DNA of 64,000 nt from Yersinia kristensenii (GCF_900460525.1 NZ_UHIY01000001.1:1-64000); one strand, 5' to 3'; shown: positions 38,973 through 50,327, counted from the stretch's first letter. A program made the numbers and translations. The notes: generated from the sequence alone by a model not told the origin.

Positions 38973-41236
38973 CACGCAGTTGGCTCCATCTGATAGCGTT
39001 CACGTAACCGCAGACGAATGGATTCGGCGAGTGTGTTAACTAAAAATGTGAAACAAAACAGCACTAACGCCGTCAAGAACAACACCCGATAATGGCCACT
39101 TCCTATTACGGCCTCCGGCATTTCAATGGCAATATTGGCTGCCATTGCCCGTAGCCCTTGGAAAATACTGCCATCGATAATCGGCGTATTCCCGGTCGCC
39201 ATCAGCACAATCATGGTTTCCCCCACGGCGCGACCAAAACCAATCATCAGCGCAGAGAAAATACCGGCGTAAGCGGAGGGCAAAATAACACGAATTAATG
39301 TCTGCCAAGGGGTTGCACCCAGTGCCAGTGAACCTTGGCTCAGTGATGGCGGGACACTAAATAGCGCATCTTCAGCCAGTGAGAAAATAACCGGAATAAG
39401 GGCAAACCCCATGGCAACCCCAACCACCAAGGCATTGCGCTGAGAATAATTATCGCCCAACCATTCATGTAACGGGACGCCCAGCGCCCATACCGTGAGT
39501 TTCGGCCCCAACCAGAGCGCCAGCCAGCCAGTCAACAGAATAACCGGCAGCAAAATAATGATGTCCCAGCCCGCGGGCAATTGGCGTTGCGTTTTTGCCG
39601 ACAATCGCGCGCTTCCCCAGCCACACAATAAAATTGTCAGGGCCAGCAAGGGCGGCAACAACAAAATCCCGGTCAAATAATGCTCAATGACCGGTGCCAG
39701 CCAAATACCGGCAATCAAACCGATAACCACCGTCGGGAATGCGCCCATCATCTCAATTGTTGGTTTAACAATTCGTCGCAAGCCCGCCGACATAAAATAA
39801 GCTGTATAAATAGCACCGGCCAATGCCAAAGGTACGGCGAATAACATGGCGTAACCTGCCGCTTTTAATGTGCCGAAGATGATGGGTATCAGGCTGAATT
39901 TGGCTTGATAATTCTCTTGTGCCGAACTTGACTGCCAGACATAAGCCGGTTCGGGATAATTTTCATACCACACCCGCTGCCATAGGCTGCGCCAATTGAT
40001 GTCAGGATAGCGATTGTCTAATTGATAGGTAGACCACCCGGCCGCATTCTCTACCAGCAGACCCTCGCCCCAGGGAGAGAATGCGGCATGGGTAATGCCC
40101 GCAGCCAGTTCATGCTGTAATAGCGGCGCAGACTGGATACTGGAAAAGAGCGATAACTCACCTTGTGGCGACAATGAAGCAAACACTCGCCGCGCATTCT
40201 CAGCCGTCAGTAAGCCCTTACTTGCGGGAATAAAGCTGCGAATCCGGGTCAAATGGTATTGATTATCCGGCTCTTTGAGCACATCAAACCACTGCGTAAC
40301 AACACCGTCCGGCGCTTGAACCAGTAATGACTTCCCTCCCGCCAGTAGAGAAAGTCTCAATGGCCCTTGCGATGGGTGTTTGTCACCCAACAATTTATCC
40401 TCCGACAAAGAGACAATTTCACGCAAGGTAAGCTCAGTGCCAAATTGGTAAATATAGAGCTGATGACCGGATAACAGATAGAGCAAACGCCCGTCGGGCG
40501 TCAATAACAGCTGGTCAATGACCTTGGGCACCTCCGTCATCTCGATGACCTGCTGCCCTTGAGCGGTAAATCTGCCGGCCATTAAACGGCCATCATCTGT
40601 GGTGGCGGCCAGAGAAAAGTGCTGAGGTTGCGGTTCAGCCAACACCAAATGACGCAGATTTTGGCCTTTCAAATCCAGAAAACGCGGCTGCTCACCCAGC
40701 GGAAATTGCCAACGGGGTGCGGTCGCTGAAAAGTCGGGTTGCAGTAGCATGAAGCGGCCATTACTCAGGCCAATGCCATACAAAGGTTGCCCACCCACGG
40801 CGCGGCTGATTGACACCGGCGGCGGTGATACCTGTTGTTCACTGATAAGACTCCCGGCGGGCGATTTCCCCTGCGGACTTAACCGGATGAAATAGCCTTT
40901 TCCTTTATCATCAATGCGATATCCGACCTTCCCTTGGGTACCTACCCCCAGAGCAAGCGTGGGTGCTGTGCGATCCACGGCAAACTGACTATCTAAATTG
41001 ATTGAAGCTGGCTTAAACAGAGGCAGCGCTGCGTACAATAAATAAACAAAAATCAGCATTAATGTCAGCAAAACCAACAGGCCACTGCCCGTCACTAACA
41101 TACGCACCAGACGTTCAATGACAGCCCGGCGCTTATCTCTCCCTGATGTTGTTACCACGCCCGCTTGCTGCATAATCTGCTGTTGCCCCATGCCCTTACC
41201 GTGTTTTCCGTCTATTTTGCCAATCCAGGCGTCCAT
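38972..41236 (-). CDS. pstC: PstC-type phosphate ABC transporter permease with large periplasmic domain
   Basis: 754 residues against about 320 for E. coli PstC. A first helix near residues 45-67 is followed by roughly 370 residues of beta-rich repeats (for example GRFMLLQPDFS, DGRLLYLLSGHQLYIYQFG, LSLFSSIQSAPLL) that look propeller-like. The permease core follows (IFGTLKAAGYAMLFAVPLALAGAIYTAYFM) with EAA loop LSQGSLALGATPWQTLIRVILP. The propeller call is inference. ATG 41236 has no clear ribosome site; ATG 41191 (MGQQQ) is a fair alternative. Divergent from ppk, linking phosphate uptake to polyphosphate. Confidence 0.83.
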   Translation of the reverse strand: MDAWIGKIDGKHGKGMGQQQIMQQAGVVTTSGRDKRRAVIERLVRMLVTGSGLLVLLTLMLIFVYLLYAALPLFKPASINLDSQFAVDRTAPTLALGVGTQGKVGYRIDDKGKGYFIRLSPQGKSPAGSLISEQQVSPPPVSISRAVGGQPLYGIGLSNGRFMLLQPDFSATAPRWQFPLGEQPRFLDLKGQNLRHLVLAEPQPQHFSLAATTDDGRLMAGRFTAQGQQVIEMTEVPKVIDQLLLTPDGRLLYLLSGHQLYIYQFGTELTLREIVSLSEDKLLGDKHPSQGPLRLSLLAGGKSLLVQAPDGVVTQWFDVLKEPDNQYHLTRIRSFIPASKGLLTAENARRVFASLSPQGELSLFSSIQSAPLLQHELAAGITHAAFSPWGEGLLVENAAGWSTYQLDNRYPDINWRSLWQRVWYENYPEPAYVWQSSSAQENYQAKFSLIPIIFGTLKAAGYAMLFAVPLALAGAIYTAYFMSAGLRRIVKPTIEMMGAFPTVVIGLIAGIWLAPVIEHYLTGILLLPPLLALTILLCGWGSARLSAKTQRQLPAGWDIIILLPVILLTGWLALWLGPKLTVWALGVPLHEWLGDNYSQRNALVVGVAMGFALIPVIFSLAEDALFSVPPSLSQGSLALGATPWQTLIRVILPSAYAGIFSALMIGFGRAVGETMIVLMATGNTPIIDGSIFQGLRAMAANIAIEMPEAVIGSGHYRVLFLTALVLFCFTFLVNTLAESIRLRLRERYQMEPTA

Positions 41237-41419
41237 CTATAATAGATATACCGCCAGATAACCGTGCATCTTATGTCAGTTTTGTGGCGTTTGCATGACT
41301 ATGTTGGCGTTATTAACTAACAAAGTTAACTCATGATATCTGTTGGACTTTCTTGTCAAACTTTCGCAATAATGATTGAGGACACTAAATACTCCCACAA
41401 TAATCTTACTGGAGTTGCA

Positions 41420-43489
41420 ATGGGTCAGGAAAAGCTCTACACCGAAAAAGAACTCAGTTGGTTATCTTTTAATGAGCGGGTATTGCAGGAAGCGGCGGAT
41501 AAGAGCAATCCACTTATCGAGCGGATGCGATTTCTTGGCATTTACTCCAACAATCTCGATGAATTTTATAAAGTCCGTTTTGCCGATCTGAAACGGCGCA
41601 TTCTGATTAGCGAGGAGCAAGGCTCTGCCGTGACCTCCCGCCATTTGCTAAAAAAAATCCAAAGCAAAGTGGTGAAAGCTGATCAAGAATTCGACGGGCT
41701 TTATAATGATCTCTTGCTGGAAATGGCGCGTAATCAAATCTTTTTGATTAATGAGCGGCAAATTTCCGAAAACCAGCAAATCTGGTTAAAGCAATATTTT
41801 AAACAGCATTTGCGCCAGCACATCACGCCGATTCTGATTAACCACGACACCAATCTGGTGCAATTTTTAAAAGACGATTACACCTATCTGGCGGTAGAAA
41901 TCATTCGCGGCCAGGATATTGCCTATGCCCTGCTAGAAATTCCTTCAGATAAAGTACCGCGCTTCGTTAACTTACCACCAGAAGCCCCTCGTCGCCGCAA
42001 GCCAATGATATTACTTGATAATATTCTTAGGTATTGTCTCGATGAGATTTTTAAAGGCTTCTTTGATTACGACGCGCTGAATGCTTACTCCATGAAAATG
42101 ACCCGCGATGCGGAATATGATTTGGTCACTGAAATGGAATCCAGCTTGCTGGAATTGATGTCATCGAGCTTAAAACAGCGCCTGACGGCGGAGCCAGTAC
42201 GCTTTGTTTATCAACGCGATATGCCGGATGAAATGGTAGAATTGCTGCGCAATAAGCTGGGTATTTCTAATGATGACTCGGTGATTGCCGGTGGTCGTTA
42301 TCACAATTTCAAAGACTTTATCAACTTCCCCAATGTGGGCAAAAGTAATCTGGTAAATAAACCCTTACCGCGCCTGCGCCATATTTGGTTTGATAAATTC
42401 CGCAATGGGTTTGATGCTATTCGCGAACAAGATGTGCTGCTGTATTACCCTTATCATACTTTCGAGCATGTCTTGGAATTACTGCGTCAGGCATCATTCG
42501 ACCCCAGCGTTTTAGCCATTAAAATCAATATTTATCGCGTTGCGAAAGATTCGCGCATTATTGAGTCGATGATCCATGCGGCCCATAATGGCAAGAAAGT
42601 GACGGTGGTGGTCGAATTACAAGCGCGTTTCGATGAAGAAGCCAATATTCATTGGGCCAAAAGCTTAACAGCCGCCGGTGTACACGTTATTTTCTCCGCG
42701 CCGGGGCTAAAAATCCACGCCAAGTTATTCCTGATCTCCCGCCTTGAAGGCGAGGAAATCGTGCGTTATGCCCATATTGGTACCGGTAACTTTAATGAGA
42801 AAACAGCACGGATTTATACCGACTATTCCTTGCTGACGGCTGATGCCCGTATTACCAATGAAGTGCGGCGGGTATTTAACTTTATTGAAAACCCGTACCG
42901 CCCGGTCAAATTCGATAATCTGATGGTGTCCCCGCAGAACTCACGTTTGATGCTGTATCAATTGATCGACCAGGAAATTATTCATGCTCAGGCGGGCGAA
43001 AGCGCCGGTATTACCCTGAAGATAAATAATTTAGTGGATAAAGGGCTGGTAGATAGGTTATATAGCGCCTCCAGTGCGGGGGTAAAGATCCGGTTATTAA
43101 TCCGTGGGATGTGTTCGTTAATCCCCAATATGCCGGGGATCAGCGATAATATTCAGGTCACCAGTATTGTTGACCGCTTCTTAGAGCATGACCGAGTGTA
43201 CGTTTTTGAGAATAAAGGCGACAAACTGGTCTATCTCTCTTCTGCTGACTGGATGACCCGTAACATTGATTATCGTATTGAGGTAGCAGTTTCATTACTG
43301 GACCCGAGGTTAAAACAGCGGGTGCTGGATATTTTAGAGCTGTTATTCAACGACACGGTAAAAGCCCGTTATATTGATAAAGAACTGAGTAATCGTTATG
43401 TACCGCGTGGAAATAGGCGCAAAGTACGTGCACAGATTGCCATCTATGATTATTTAAAAGCGCTGGAACAACCAGACGCGTCGAGCTAA
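41420..43489 (+). CDS. ppk1: Polyphosphate kinase 1
   Basis: 689 residues from ATG 41420 (GGAG upstream), matching E. coli Ppk (688); the frame is open from 41333. Polymerises the gamma phosphate of ATP into polyphosphate. Starts [36 protein letters not shown] holds the autophosphorylated His (residue 433) and [19 protein letters not shown] is the second PLD-like motif. Ends [17 protein letters not shown]. ppx follows four bases later. Confidence 0.96.
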   Translation: MGQEKLYTEKELSWLSFNERVLQEAADKSNPLIERMRFLGIYSNNLDEFYKVRFADLKRRILISEEQGSAVTSRHLLKKIQSKVVKADQEFDGLYNDLLLEMARNQIFLINERQISENQQIWLKQYFKQHLRQHITPILINHDTNLVQFLKDDYTYLAVEIIRGQDIAYALLEIPSDKVPRFVNLPPEAPRRRKPMILLDNILRYCLDEIFKGFFDYDALNAYSMKMTRDAEYDLVTEMESSLLELMSSSLKQRLTAEPVRFVYQRDMPDEMVELLRNKLGISNDDSVIAGGRYHNFKDFINFPNVGKSNLVNKPLPRLRHIWFDKFRNGFDAIREQDVLLYYPYHTFEHVLELLRQASFDPSVLAIKINIYRVAKDSRIIESMIHAAHNGKKVTVVVELQARFDEEANIHWAKSLTAAGVHVIFSAPGLKIHAKLFLISRLEGEEIVRYAHIGTGNFNEKTARIYTDYSLLTADARITNEVRRVFNFIENPYRPVKFDNLMVSPQNSRLMLYQLIDQEIIHAQAGESAGITLKINNLVDKGLVDRLYSASSAGVKIRLLIRGMCSLIPNMPGISDNIQVTSIVDRFLEHDRVYVFENKGDKLVYLSSADWMTRNIDYRIEVAVSLLDPRLKQRVLDILELLFNDTVKARYIDKELSNRYVPRGNRRKVRAQIAIYDYLKALEQPDASS

Positions 43490-43493
43490 AACT

Positions 43494-45050
43494 ATGCCGC
43501 TAACCAATAATTCGACTACCACAAAACCGCAAGAAATTGCTGCTATCGATCTGGGTTCTAACAGTTTTCATATGGTTATTGCCCGTGTCGTTAACGGCGC
43601 ATTGCAGGTTTTAGGGCGCCTGAAGCAGCGCGTGCATCTGGCTGATGGTCTGGATAGCAATAATATGCTCAGCGAAGAAGCTATTGAACGGGGCCTGGCT
43701 TGTCTGGCCCTGTTTGCAGAACGCTTGCAAGGTTTCTCGCCAGACAACGTCTGTATTGTGGGTACGCATTCACTGCGACAAGCCGCGAATGCAGAGACTT
43801 TCCTCAAGCGCGCCGCCGAAGTTATCCCTTATCCGATCGAAATCATTTCTGGTCAGGAAGAAGCGCGTCTGATTTTCATGGGAGTCGAACATACTCAGCC
43901 GGAGAAAGGCCGCAAACTGGTGATTGATATCGGTGGTGGTTCAACCGAATTGGTTATTGGCGAAGATTTTGAACCTCTGCTGGTCGAAAGCCGCCGTATG
44001 GGGTGCGTCAGTTTTGCTCAACAGTTTTTCCCACACGGCGAAATCAGTAAAGCCAACTTCAAACGCGCCCGTTTGGCTGCCGCACAAAAGTTGGAAAACC
44101 TCGCCTGGCAATACCGAATTCAGGGCTGGCAATATGCTCTGGGGGCATCCGGCACCATTAAAGCCACTTATGAAGTATTGGTGGAAATGGGCGAGAAAGA
44201 CGGTTTGATCACCCCAGAGCGCCTCGACATGCTGGTTGAGCAAGTGCTGCAATACAAACACTTTTCAGCACTGAGCTTGCCGGGGTTATCGGAAGACCGC
44301 CAATCAGTATTTGTGCCCGGTTTGGCTATCTTGTGTGGTGTGTTTGATGCATTGGCAGTCAAAGAATTACGTTTATCCGACGGTGCGCTGCGTGAGGGGG
44401 TGCTGTATGAGATGGAAGGCCGCTTCCGTCATCAGGATATCCGTCAGCGCACGGCAAAAAGTTTAGCAGAACACTATAATATTGACCGGGAACAAGCTCG
44501 CCGAGTGCTGGAAACCACTGAGCAGCTTTACACCCAATGGTTGGCGCAAAATACCAAACTAGTACAACCGCAACTTGAAGCATTGTTAAGATGGGCGGCA
44601 ATGCTACACGAGGTGGGTCTCAGTATTAATCACAGCGGGATGCATCGCCATTCTGCCTATATTTTGCAAAATACTAACTTGCCGGGCTTCAATCAGGAAC
44701 AGCAATTACTGTTGGCAACTTTGGTGCGTATGCATCGAAAAGGGATTAAGCTTGATGAGTTGCCGCGCTTGAATTTATTCAAGAAAAAGTATTATTTGCC
44801 GCTCATTCAATTATTGCGCTTAAGCACTTTATTGAATAATCAGCGTCAATCTACCACCACACCGGAAACTCTGCGGCTGATAACTGATGATAGCCACTGG
44901 ACATTGCGTTTCCCTGCGGGTTATCTGGCACAAAATAATCTGGTGCAACTGGATTTTGAACGTGAGCAGGCTTATTGGGATGACGTGGTGGGCTGGAAGC
45001 TGATTATCGAAGAAGAAACACCGGAAGAAGCTGAATCTGAGCACAGCTAA
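43494..45050 (+). CDS. ppx: Exopolyphosphatase
   Basis: 518 residues (E. coli 513). Actin-like ASKHA fold: [17 protein letters not shown] phosphate-1 motif and [15 protein letters not shown] phosphate-2 motif; catalytic Glu in [12 protein letters not shown]. The C-terminal HD-like helical domain ([20 protein letters not shown]) is present. Releases phosphate from polyphosphate ends. Four bases after ppk, so translationally coupled. Confidence 0.96.
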   Translation: MPLTNNSTTTKPQEIAAIDLGSNSFHMVIARVVNGALQVLGRLKQRVHLADGLDSNNMLSEEAIERGLACLALFAERLQGFSPDNVCIVGTHSLRQAANAETFLKRAAEVIPYPIEIISGQEEARLIFMGVEHTQPEKGRKLVIDIGGGSTELVIGEDFEPLLVESRRMGCVSFAQQFFPHGEISKANFKRARLAAAQKLENLAWQYRIQGWQYALGASGTIKATYEVLVEMGEKDGLITPERLDMLVEQVLQYKHFSALSLPGLSEDRQSVFVPGLAILCGVFDALAVKELRLSDGALREGVLYEMEGRFRHQDIRQRTAKSLAEHYNIDREQARRVLETTEQLYTQWLAQNTKLVQPQLEALLRWAAMLHEVGLSINHSGMHRHSAYILQNTNLPGFNQEQQLLLATLVRMHRKGIKLDELPRLNLFKKKYYLPLIQLLRLSTLLNNQRQSTTTPETLRLITDDSHWTLRFPAGYLAQNNLVQLDFEREQAYWDDVVGWKLIIEEETPEEAESEHS

Positions 45051-45097
45051 CTGTTGCTGATACCAAACAAGCTGCAATTTCAAGGGCACAGGGAAAT

Positions 45098-45289
45098 ATG
45101 AAAAGAAGGCCATCGACACAACTAACAAAAATCATCTTGCTGGTGAGCTTTCTCATTCTGTTTGGCCGCTTGTTGTTTGCCGGGATTGCCTCTATTTCTC
45201 ATCATCAAGAGCGGCGTGAAGCACAACGGGTCGAGCAGTCCGTGGACGGTGAACTCCCTGGCCCTCATGAAACTGACTTTAGCCCCTAA
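45098..45289 (+). CDS. yfgG: Small membrane protein YfgG (DUF2633)
   Basis: 63 residues, same size as E. coli YfgG. Basic N-terminus, one helix (KIILLVSFLILFGRLLFAGI), then HHQERREAQRVEQSV, which lines up with E. coli HHQSKKEAQQSTLSVE. Located after ppx as in E. coli. The E. coli protein has been linked to metal stress; the molecular role is unknown. Confidence 0.82.
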   Translation: MKRRPSTQLTKIILLVSFLILFGRLLFAGIASISHHQERREAQRVEQSVDGELPGPHETDFSP

Positions 45290-45336
45290 ATTTTCGTACT
45301 CATGCGTTTGTTTCATAGACACGGACACCACACACT

Positions 45337-46812
45337 ATGCCAGTACCTATCATTCCGGTTTCGTTTTCTGCTGCGGTAAAAAAAAGTACTAAAAATAATG
45401 CGAAAAAACTGGCAGAAATCCGCAATCGAATACTTTCTCTATTACTGAATAATAAAGCTTTGGTCGACGGTATTCTTGGCCGTCAGGAAGACCGCGAGAA
45501 AATCAGTGATGAGCAACTTGCTGAAAAAACGCTAGAAATCAAAACGCTGCTCGACGATTTACACGCAGCTGACCTTGCCGACTTACTCGAAGCCTTACCC
45601 AATGATGAACGTTTGGCATTGTGGCGGTTAGTCAAAAACGAGAAACGCGGACAAACGCTAGTCGAAGTCTCTGAGACAGTGTGGGACACGCTTATCAAAG
45701 AGATGAGCGATAAAGACCTGTTAAAAGCGATGCGCACTTTGCATGTCGATGAACAGGCTTATCTGGCCGAATATCTGCCGCGTAACTTGATGGGCCGCTT
45801 ACTCACCTCACTGGACCCGGATCAACGGGCTAGAGTGCGGGAAGTTATCCAATATGGCCGTGATACTGTCGGTCAGATGATGGATTTCGAACTGGTGACG
45901 GTGCGGGCGGATGTCACCCTCGGCACGGTACACCGCTATTTGCGCTATCGGAAAAATATCCCCGATGCTACAGATAAAATCTTCGTTATTGATCGCAAGA
46001 ATACCTTACTCGGTGAACTGCCTCTGACCGCAATTCTCCTCAACTCACCGGATACGAAAGTATTCCAAGTGATGGAGAGCAACCCGACCACTTTCCAGCC
46101 GGAGCAAAAAGCTGAAGATGCGGCGGGTGCCTTTGAACGTTATGACTTAATCAGCGCCGCGGTGATTGATGCCAAAGGCAAACTGATGGGCCGTCTGACC
46201 ATCGAAGAAATAGTCGACGTGGTCAATGAAGAGAGCGATACCACGTTGAGGCGCATGGGGGGCTTGAGCCCGGAAGAAGACGTATTCTCCCCGGTGGGCC
46301 GGGCAGTGCGAACCCGTTGGTCATGGCTGGCAATCAATCTCTGCACCGCGTTTGTGGCCTCAAGGGTCATCGGGTTATTTGAAGATACTATCTCGCAATT
46401 AGTCGCATTGGCGGCATTAATGCCGATTGTCGCAGGTATTGGCGGTAATACCGGTAATCAAACCATCACCATGATTGTCCGCGCCTTGGCATTGCACCAT
46501 ATTCAGCAGGGTAATGTGACCTTCCTGATGTTCAGAGAATTGGGTGTAGCACTAATCAATGGTCTGGTCTGGGGGGGGATTATGGGGGTGGTCACCTATC
46601 TGCTCTATGGCGATCCGGCCATGGGCGGCGTGATGACATTGGCGATGATGCTTAACTTGTTAATGGCCGCGCTAATGGGCGTCATTATCCCGATGACCAT
46701 GGCCCGTTTAGGCCGTGATCCGGCTATCGGTTCCAGTGTCATGATCACAGCAATCACCGATACTGGTGGCTTTTTCATTTTTCTGGGACTCGCCACCCTA
46801 TTCTTAGTTTAA
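45337..46812 (+). CDS. mgtE: Magnesium transporter MgtE
   Basis: 491 residues in the family order: N-terminal superhelical domain (IKTLLDDLHAADLADLLEAL, EYLPRNLMGRLLTSLD), two CBS domains (about 200-320; TLLGELPLTAILL, RYDLISAAVIDAKGKLMGRLT), plug helix, then five C-terminal membrane helices with the pore sequence PIVAGIGGNTGNQT and AITDTGGFFIFLGLA. Mg2+ channel gated by internal Mg2+. E. coli K-12 lacks it, but many enterobacteria carry it. 47 bases after yfgG. Confidence 0.95.
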   Translation: MPVPIIPVSFSAAVKKSTKNNAKKLAEIRNRILSLLLNNKALVDGILGRQEDREKISDEQLAEKTLEIKTLLDDLHAADLADLLEALPNDERLALWRLVKNEKRGQTLVEVSETVWDTLIKEMSDKDLLKAMRTLHVDEQAYLAEYLPRNLMGRLLTSLDPDQRARVREVIQYGRDTVGQMMDFELVTVRADVTLGTVHRYLRYRKNIPDATDKIFVIDRKNTLLGELPLTAILLNSPDTKVFQVMESNPTTFQPEQKAEDAAGAFERYDLISAAVIDAKGKLMGRLTIEEIVDVVNEESDTTLRRMGGLSPEEDVFSPVGRAVRTRWSWLAINLCTAFVASRVIGLFEDTISQLVALAALMPIVAGIGGNTGNQTITMIVRALALHHIQQGNVTFLMFRELGVALINGLVWGGIMGVVTYLLYGDPAMGGVMTLAMMLNLLMAALMGVIIPMTMARLGRDPAIGSSVMITAITDTGGFFIFLGLATLFLV

Positions 46813-46840
46813 TGATTATGATAATAAACAAATAATTAAT

Positions 46841-46878
46841 TGTGCATGGAGTAAGCGAATAACATCCATCCATGCACA
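46841..46878. other. Perfect 10-bp inverted repeat between mgtE and dgcE
   Basis: TGTGCATGGA (46841-46850) and TCCATGCACA (46869-46878) pair exactly around an 18-base loop, about 30 bases after the mgtE stop and 110 before dgcE. No T tract follows. Could be an mgtE terminator stem or a regulator site for dgcE. Confidence 0.45.
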
Positions 46879-46985
46879 GTTATACTAAACTATTGAATAT
46901 GACCGCATTTCAAATGCAGTATATTTTTATGTGATGGGTTTTCCCTATCATAATCAAAATTCTTGCGAGCAAAATAAGGCGCTAT

Positions 46986-49900
46986 ATGGATCTCAGTGCA
47001 GCCGAAAAACCAGCTCCTGATAATAAAGCTATTATTCACATTACTATCATCGGCATAGTCGTGTTTTTGCTCGCACTCTTTTGTATCCGTCTTTCTGAAC
47101 AGTCAGAAAATTTGGCCCCGTTATGGTTCCCGACCGCAGTATTGGTCGTAGCATTATTCCATCTCCCAACACGCTATTGGTCTTGGCAATTATTGGCCGC
47201 TGGAATATGTATTGTCGCCGCCAATTTTATTTTATATGGCATCAGTTGGTTCCCACTGCCACTGACATTCATTAACCTCGCGGAGTCGGCCGCTGGCGCG
47301 TGGTTACTGCGTAAAATTTTGCAACCCAAAGACCCCCTTAATAACCTTTTTAGTTGGCTAAAATTCGCCCTTTGTACCGTAATTTTGGTTCCGCTGATAA
47401 GTGGGTTGGCAGCGGCTTGGTATTTAGCCCCGCAAAACGGCAGCTTTACCCAAGTGCTGACCCTGTGGTTTATGTCCGAAGCCATCGGCATGTTGGCCTT
47501 AGGCCCGGTTGGCCTGCTTTATCGCCGCGGTTATTTCAATATCGCAACCAAAACCAAAGCGCTGTTCGATATGACGTGGATAATGATATTCTCGTTAACA
47601 GCTTGTTATATCAGCCTAATTTATCTACCTTATCCTTTCACTTTCGTCATTATGACGTTGATCTGGACATCTATCCGCCTGCCCCGTTTTGAGACTTTTA
47701 CGCTCTGTTTTCTGGCCACATTGCTGATTGCGATGATGATCAATTTCAACCTGTTTACCCTTCAGGCTGACCCCAAACTGTCTATCCAGGCCTTTTCCTT
47801 TATCCCATTATTGATGGTGTTGATTCCTCCGCACGCCATGGCCATGGTGATGCACGCCTTTCACATGGAAAAAAAACATATTATTGAAAGTGAAAACCGC
47901 TTTCGTAATGCCATGGAATATTCGGCCATCGGCATGGCATTGGTGTCGCCGGAAGGCCAATGGATGCAGGTCAACAAGGCGCTGTGCAAGTTACTGGGTT
48001 ATCGCCAGGAAATCTTGCTCACACTGACTTTTCAGCAAATCACTTATCCGGAAGATCTCACCGCCGACCTAAAGTTACTCGATGACCTGTATTATGGCCG
48101 CATCCCCAGTTATTCGATGGAAAAACGCTATATCCGCAGTGATGGCGAGGTCGTGTGGGCACTTTTAGTCGTGAGCGTAGTACGCGACCATGAGCAACAG
48201 CCGCTTTATTACATTTCACAGGTCGAAGATATTAATGACCTAAAAAAGAGTGAAATCGTTAACCGCCGCCTGATGGAGCGCATTACGCTGGCGAACGAGG
48301 CCAGCGGAATTGGTATCTGGGAATTGGATATCAGAAAGCAGCAAATCAGTTGGGATAAGCGAATGTATGAGCTTTATCATGTCCCGCTCGACACCCTGGT
48401 TGATAATGATATTTGGCAGCAATACATTCACCCTGATGATATCAACCGCGTTAATCGCGAATACAGCGCTGCGCTTAATCAACGCAAACCCTACCGGCTC
48501 GAATTCAGATTATTGTTACCGAATGGCGATATTGTTCATTTGCGCAATCAGGCCAATATGGTTTGCGATAAAGAGGGCAATATTCTGCGCCTGATGGGCA
48601 CCACACTGGATATGACCGAAATCAGAAATCTGACTGAAGCGCTGCATGAAGAAAAAGAGCGGCTACATATCACTCTGGACTCCATCGGCGAGGCGGTGGT
48701 CTGTACTGATCAGGATATGAAGATCACCTTTATGAACCCTGTCGCGGAGAAAATGACCGGTTGGGCCAATACCATCGCGCTAGGCCAGCCGGTGCACCAT
48801 ATTATTAAGCTGACCGACGGCGTCGATGGGCCGAAAATTGATAAGCCGATAGAACATTGTCTCACCCATCGCCCATACTCTTCGCTGAATGAGTCGATGG
48901 TGTTACATCATCGCGACGGGCATTATTATGACATTCAAGAGTCTGTCGCCCCGCTGAAAACGCTGGAAGGAACTATTGTTGGGGCGGTTTTGGTGTTCCA
49001 GGATGTCGGCGAATCGCGCGCGATGATCCGCAAACTCAGCCACAGCGCGTCACATGATAATCTCACCGGCTTGCCAAACCGCGCCAATTTCGACAATAAA
49101 TTAAAAGCAGCTATCCAGAAAAGTGTCGATTTTGACCAACAACACGCGCTGGCTTTCTTGGATCTGGATTATTTTAAAGCCGTTAACGACACTGCCGGGC
49201 ACCCTGCTGGCGATGCGCTGCTCAAAGAACTCAGTCAGTTAATGCGTCAGCATTTACGCAATAGTGACTGTGTTGCACGGCTAGGGGGCGATGAATTCGG
49301 CTTACTGATGCTTAATTGCACCCTGCCTCACGCCAAAGCGATTACCCAAGGTCTGGTATCCATTATCAATGGCTATCATTTCTACTGGGAAGATAAATTG
49401 TACCGTATTGGTGCCAGTGCCGGTGTCACTCAAATCAGTAGCAGCAACAGTCAACGCAGTGAAATTATGGCGCAGGCGGATATCGCGTGTTATACCGCAA
49501 AGCACAGTGGGCGCGGTCAGGTTTATCTCTATCAGCCACGACAAAAACAGCTGTTAACCCGCCAGCACCCGCTGATCAGCCGAGAAGATGTCGAAAGTAT
49601 TCTCCGTGAAAACCAATTATTGCTACAGATAACCCCGACAGCACCACCGAAAACGCCACTATCGGTCTGCTTCTATCAGGTCAGTTTCAAGATTAATCGG
49701 CCACAAAATATTGCTCTCAGTCAGTCTGCCTTTGAGGAAGCGGCGGCATTGCATAATTTGCGGCCGGAAATAGACCATTGGATCTGTGAGCAACTGTTAG
49801 TCAAGCATGCCCCCACACTACATCACAAAGGGCTATCACTGGCTATCCCACTGTCGGAAGTGGCTCTACTTAAAGAAGATTTCCGCCAGTCACTGCTCAT

Positions 49901-50327
49901 ATTCCTGCAACAGACCCCCCTGCCGCCACAAAGTCTCTATTGGATGGTCGACGAATCCACCTTGCTGCAATATCCGTTTGCGATTGGTAATTTCCTCGCC
50001 AAACTGCAACAACAGGGCTGCAAACTCATTGTGAAAGAGTTTGGCCATAGCTTGAATGATTTTGAATTATTAGCGGCGCATACTATTGATTATCTTAAAT
50101 TTAACAGTGACTTAATTGCCCATATTCATATTAATCAAATGGATGAAGTACTGATATCCATCATTAATGGCACGGCACATCGGGCGAAAATCGCCACACT
50201 GGCTGGCCCGGCAGAATTACCGCCGATCCTCAGTAAGTTAATTGATATCGGTGTTGATTTAGCCGACGGCGAAACAATTGGCCGCACGCTACCCTTGTCA
50301 GAGGCACTTAACCGCGGCATCTCATGA
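46986..50327 (+). CDS. dgcE: Diguanylate cyclase DgcE (YegE): MASE1-PAS-PAS-PAS-GGDEF-degenerate EAL
   Basis: 1113 residues (E. coli about 1105). MASE1 membrane sensor (residues ~15-305, eight or more helices), three PAS domains (NRFRNAMEYSAIGMALVS; TLANEASGIGIWEL-like; ITLDSIGEAVVCTD), then GGDEF with intact ARLGGDEFGLL at about 767 and the inhibitory I-site RNSD five residues before it. The last ~250 residues keep an EAL-like layout but lack the EAL triad and metal ligands. Expected to make cyclic-di-GMP for curli and biofilm control. Upstream lies the inverted repeat at 46841. Confidence 0.94.
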   Translation: MDLSAAEKPAPDNKAIIHITIIGIVVFLLALFCIRLSEQSENLAPLWFPTAVLVVALFHLPTRYWSWQLLAAGICIVAANFILYGISWFPLPLTFINLAESAAGAWLLRKILQPKDPLNNLFSWLKFALCTVILVPLISGLAAAWYLAPQNGSFTQVLTLWFMSEAIGMLALGPVGLLYRRGYFNIATKTKALFDMTWIMIFSLTACYISLIYLPYPFTFVIMTLIWTSIRLPRFETFTLCFLATLLIAMMINFNLFTLQADPKLSIQAFSFIPLLMVLIPPHAMAMVMHAFHMEKKHIIESENRFRNAMEYSAIGMALVSPEGQWMQVNKALCKLLGYRQEILLTLTFQQITYPEDLTADLKLLDDLYYGRIPSYSMEKRYIRSDGEVVWALLVVSVVRDHEQQPLYYISQVEDINDLKKSEIVNRRLMERITLANEASGIGIWELDIRKQQISWDKRMYELYHVPLDTLVDNDIWQQYIHPDDINRVNREYSAALNQRKPYRLEFRLLLPNGDIVHLRNQANMVCDKEGNILRLMGTTLDMTEIRNLTEALHEEKERLHITLDSIGEAVVCTDQDMKITFMNPVAEKMTGWANTIALGQPVHHIIKLTDGVDGPKIDKPIEHCLTHRPYSSLNESMVLHHRDGHYYDIQESVAPLKTLEGTIVGAVLVFQDVGESRAMIRKLSHSASHDNLTGLPNRANFDNKLKAAIQKSVDFDQQHALAFLDLDYFKAVNDTAGHPAGDALLKELSQLMRQHLRNSDCVARLGGDEFGLLMLNCTLPHAKAITQGLVSIINGYHFYWEDKLYRIGASAGVTQISSSNSQRSEIMAQADIACYTAKHSGRGQVYLYQPRQKQLLTRQHPLISREDVESILRENQLLLQITPTAPPKTPLSVCFYQVSFKINRPQNIALSQSAFEEAAALHNLRPEIDHWICEQLLVKHAPTLHHKGLSLAIPLSEVALLKEDFRQSLLIFLQQTPLPPQSLYWMVDESTLLQYPFAIGNFLAKLQQQGCKLIVKEFGHSLNDFELLAAHTIDYLKFNSDLIAHIHINQMDEVLISIINGTAHRAKIATLAGPAELPPILSKLIDIGVDLADGETIGRTLPLSEALNRGIS

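Noticed and set aside
41255..41290. Possible PHO box between pstC and ppk
   Set aside because: On the minus strand only one half (CTGACATAA) resembles the PhoB repeat; the second half does not fit, so it is not listed.
45061..45097. ERIC remnant between ppx and yfgG
   Set aside because: Shares only TTCAAGGGCACAGGG with the variant ERIC end at 25895; too short to call.
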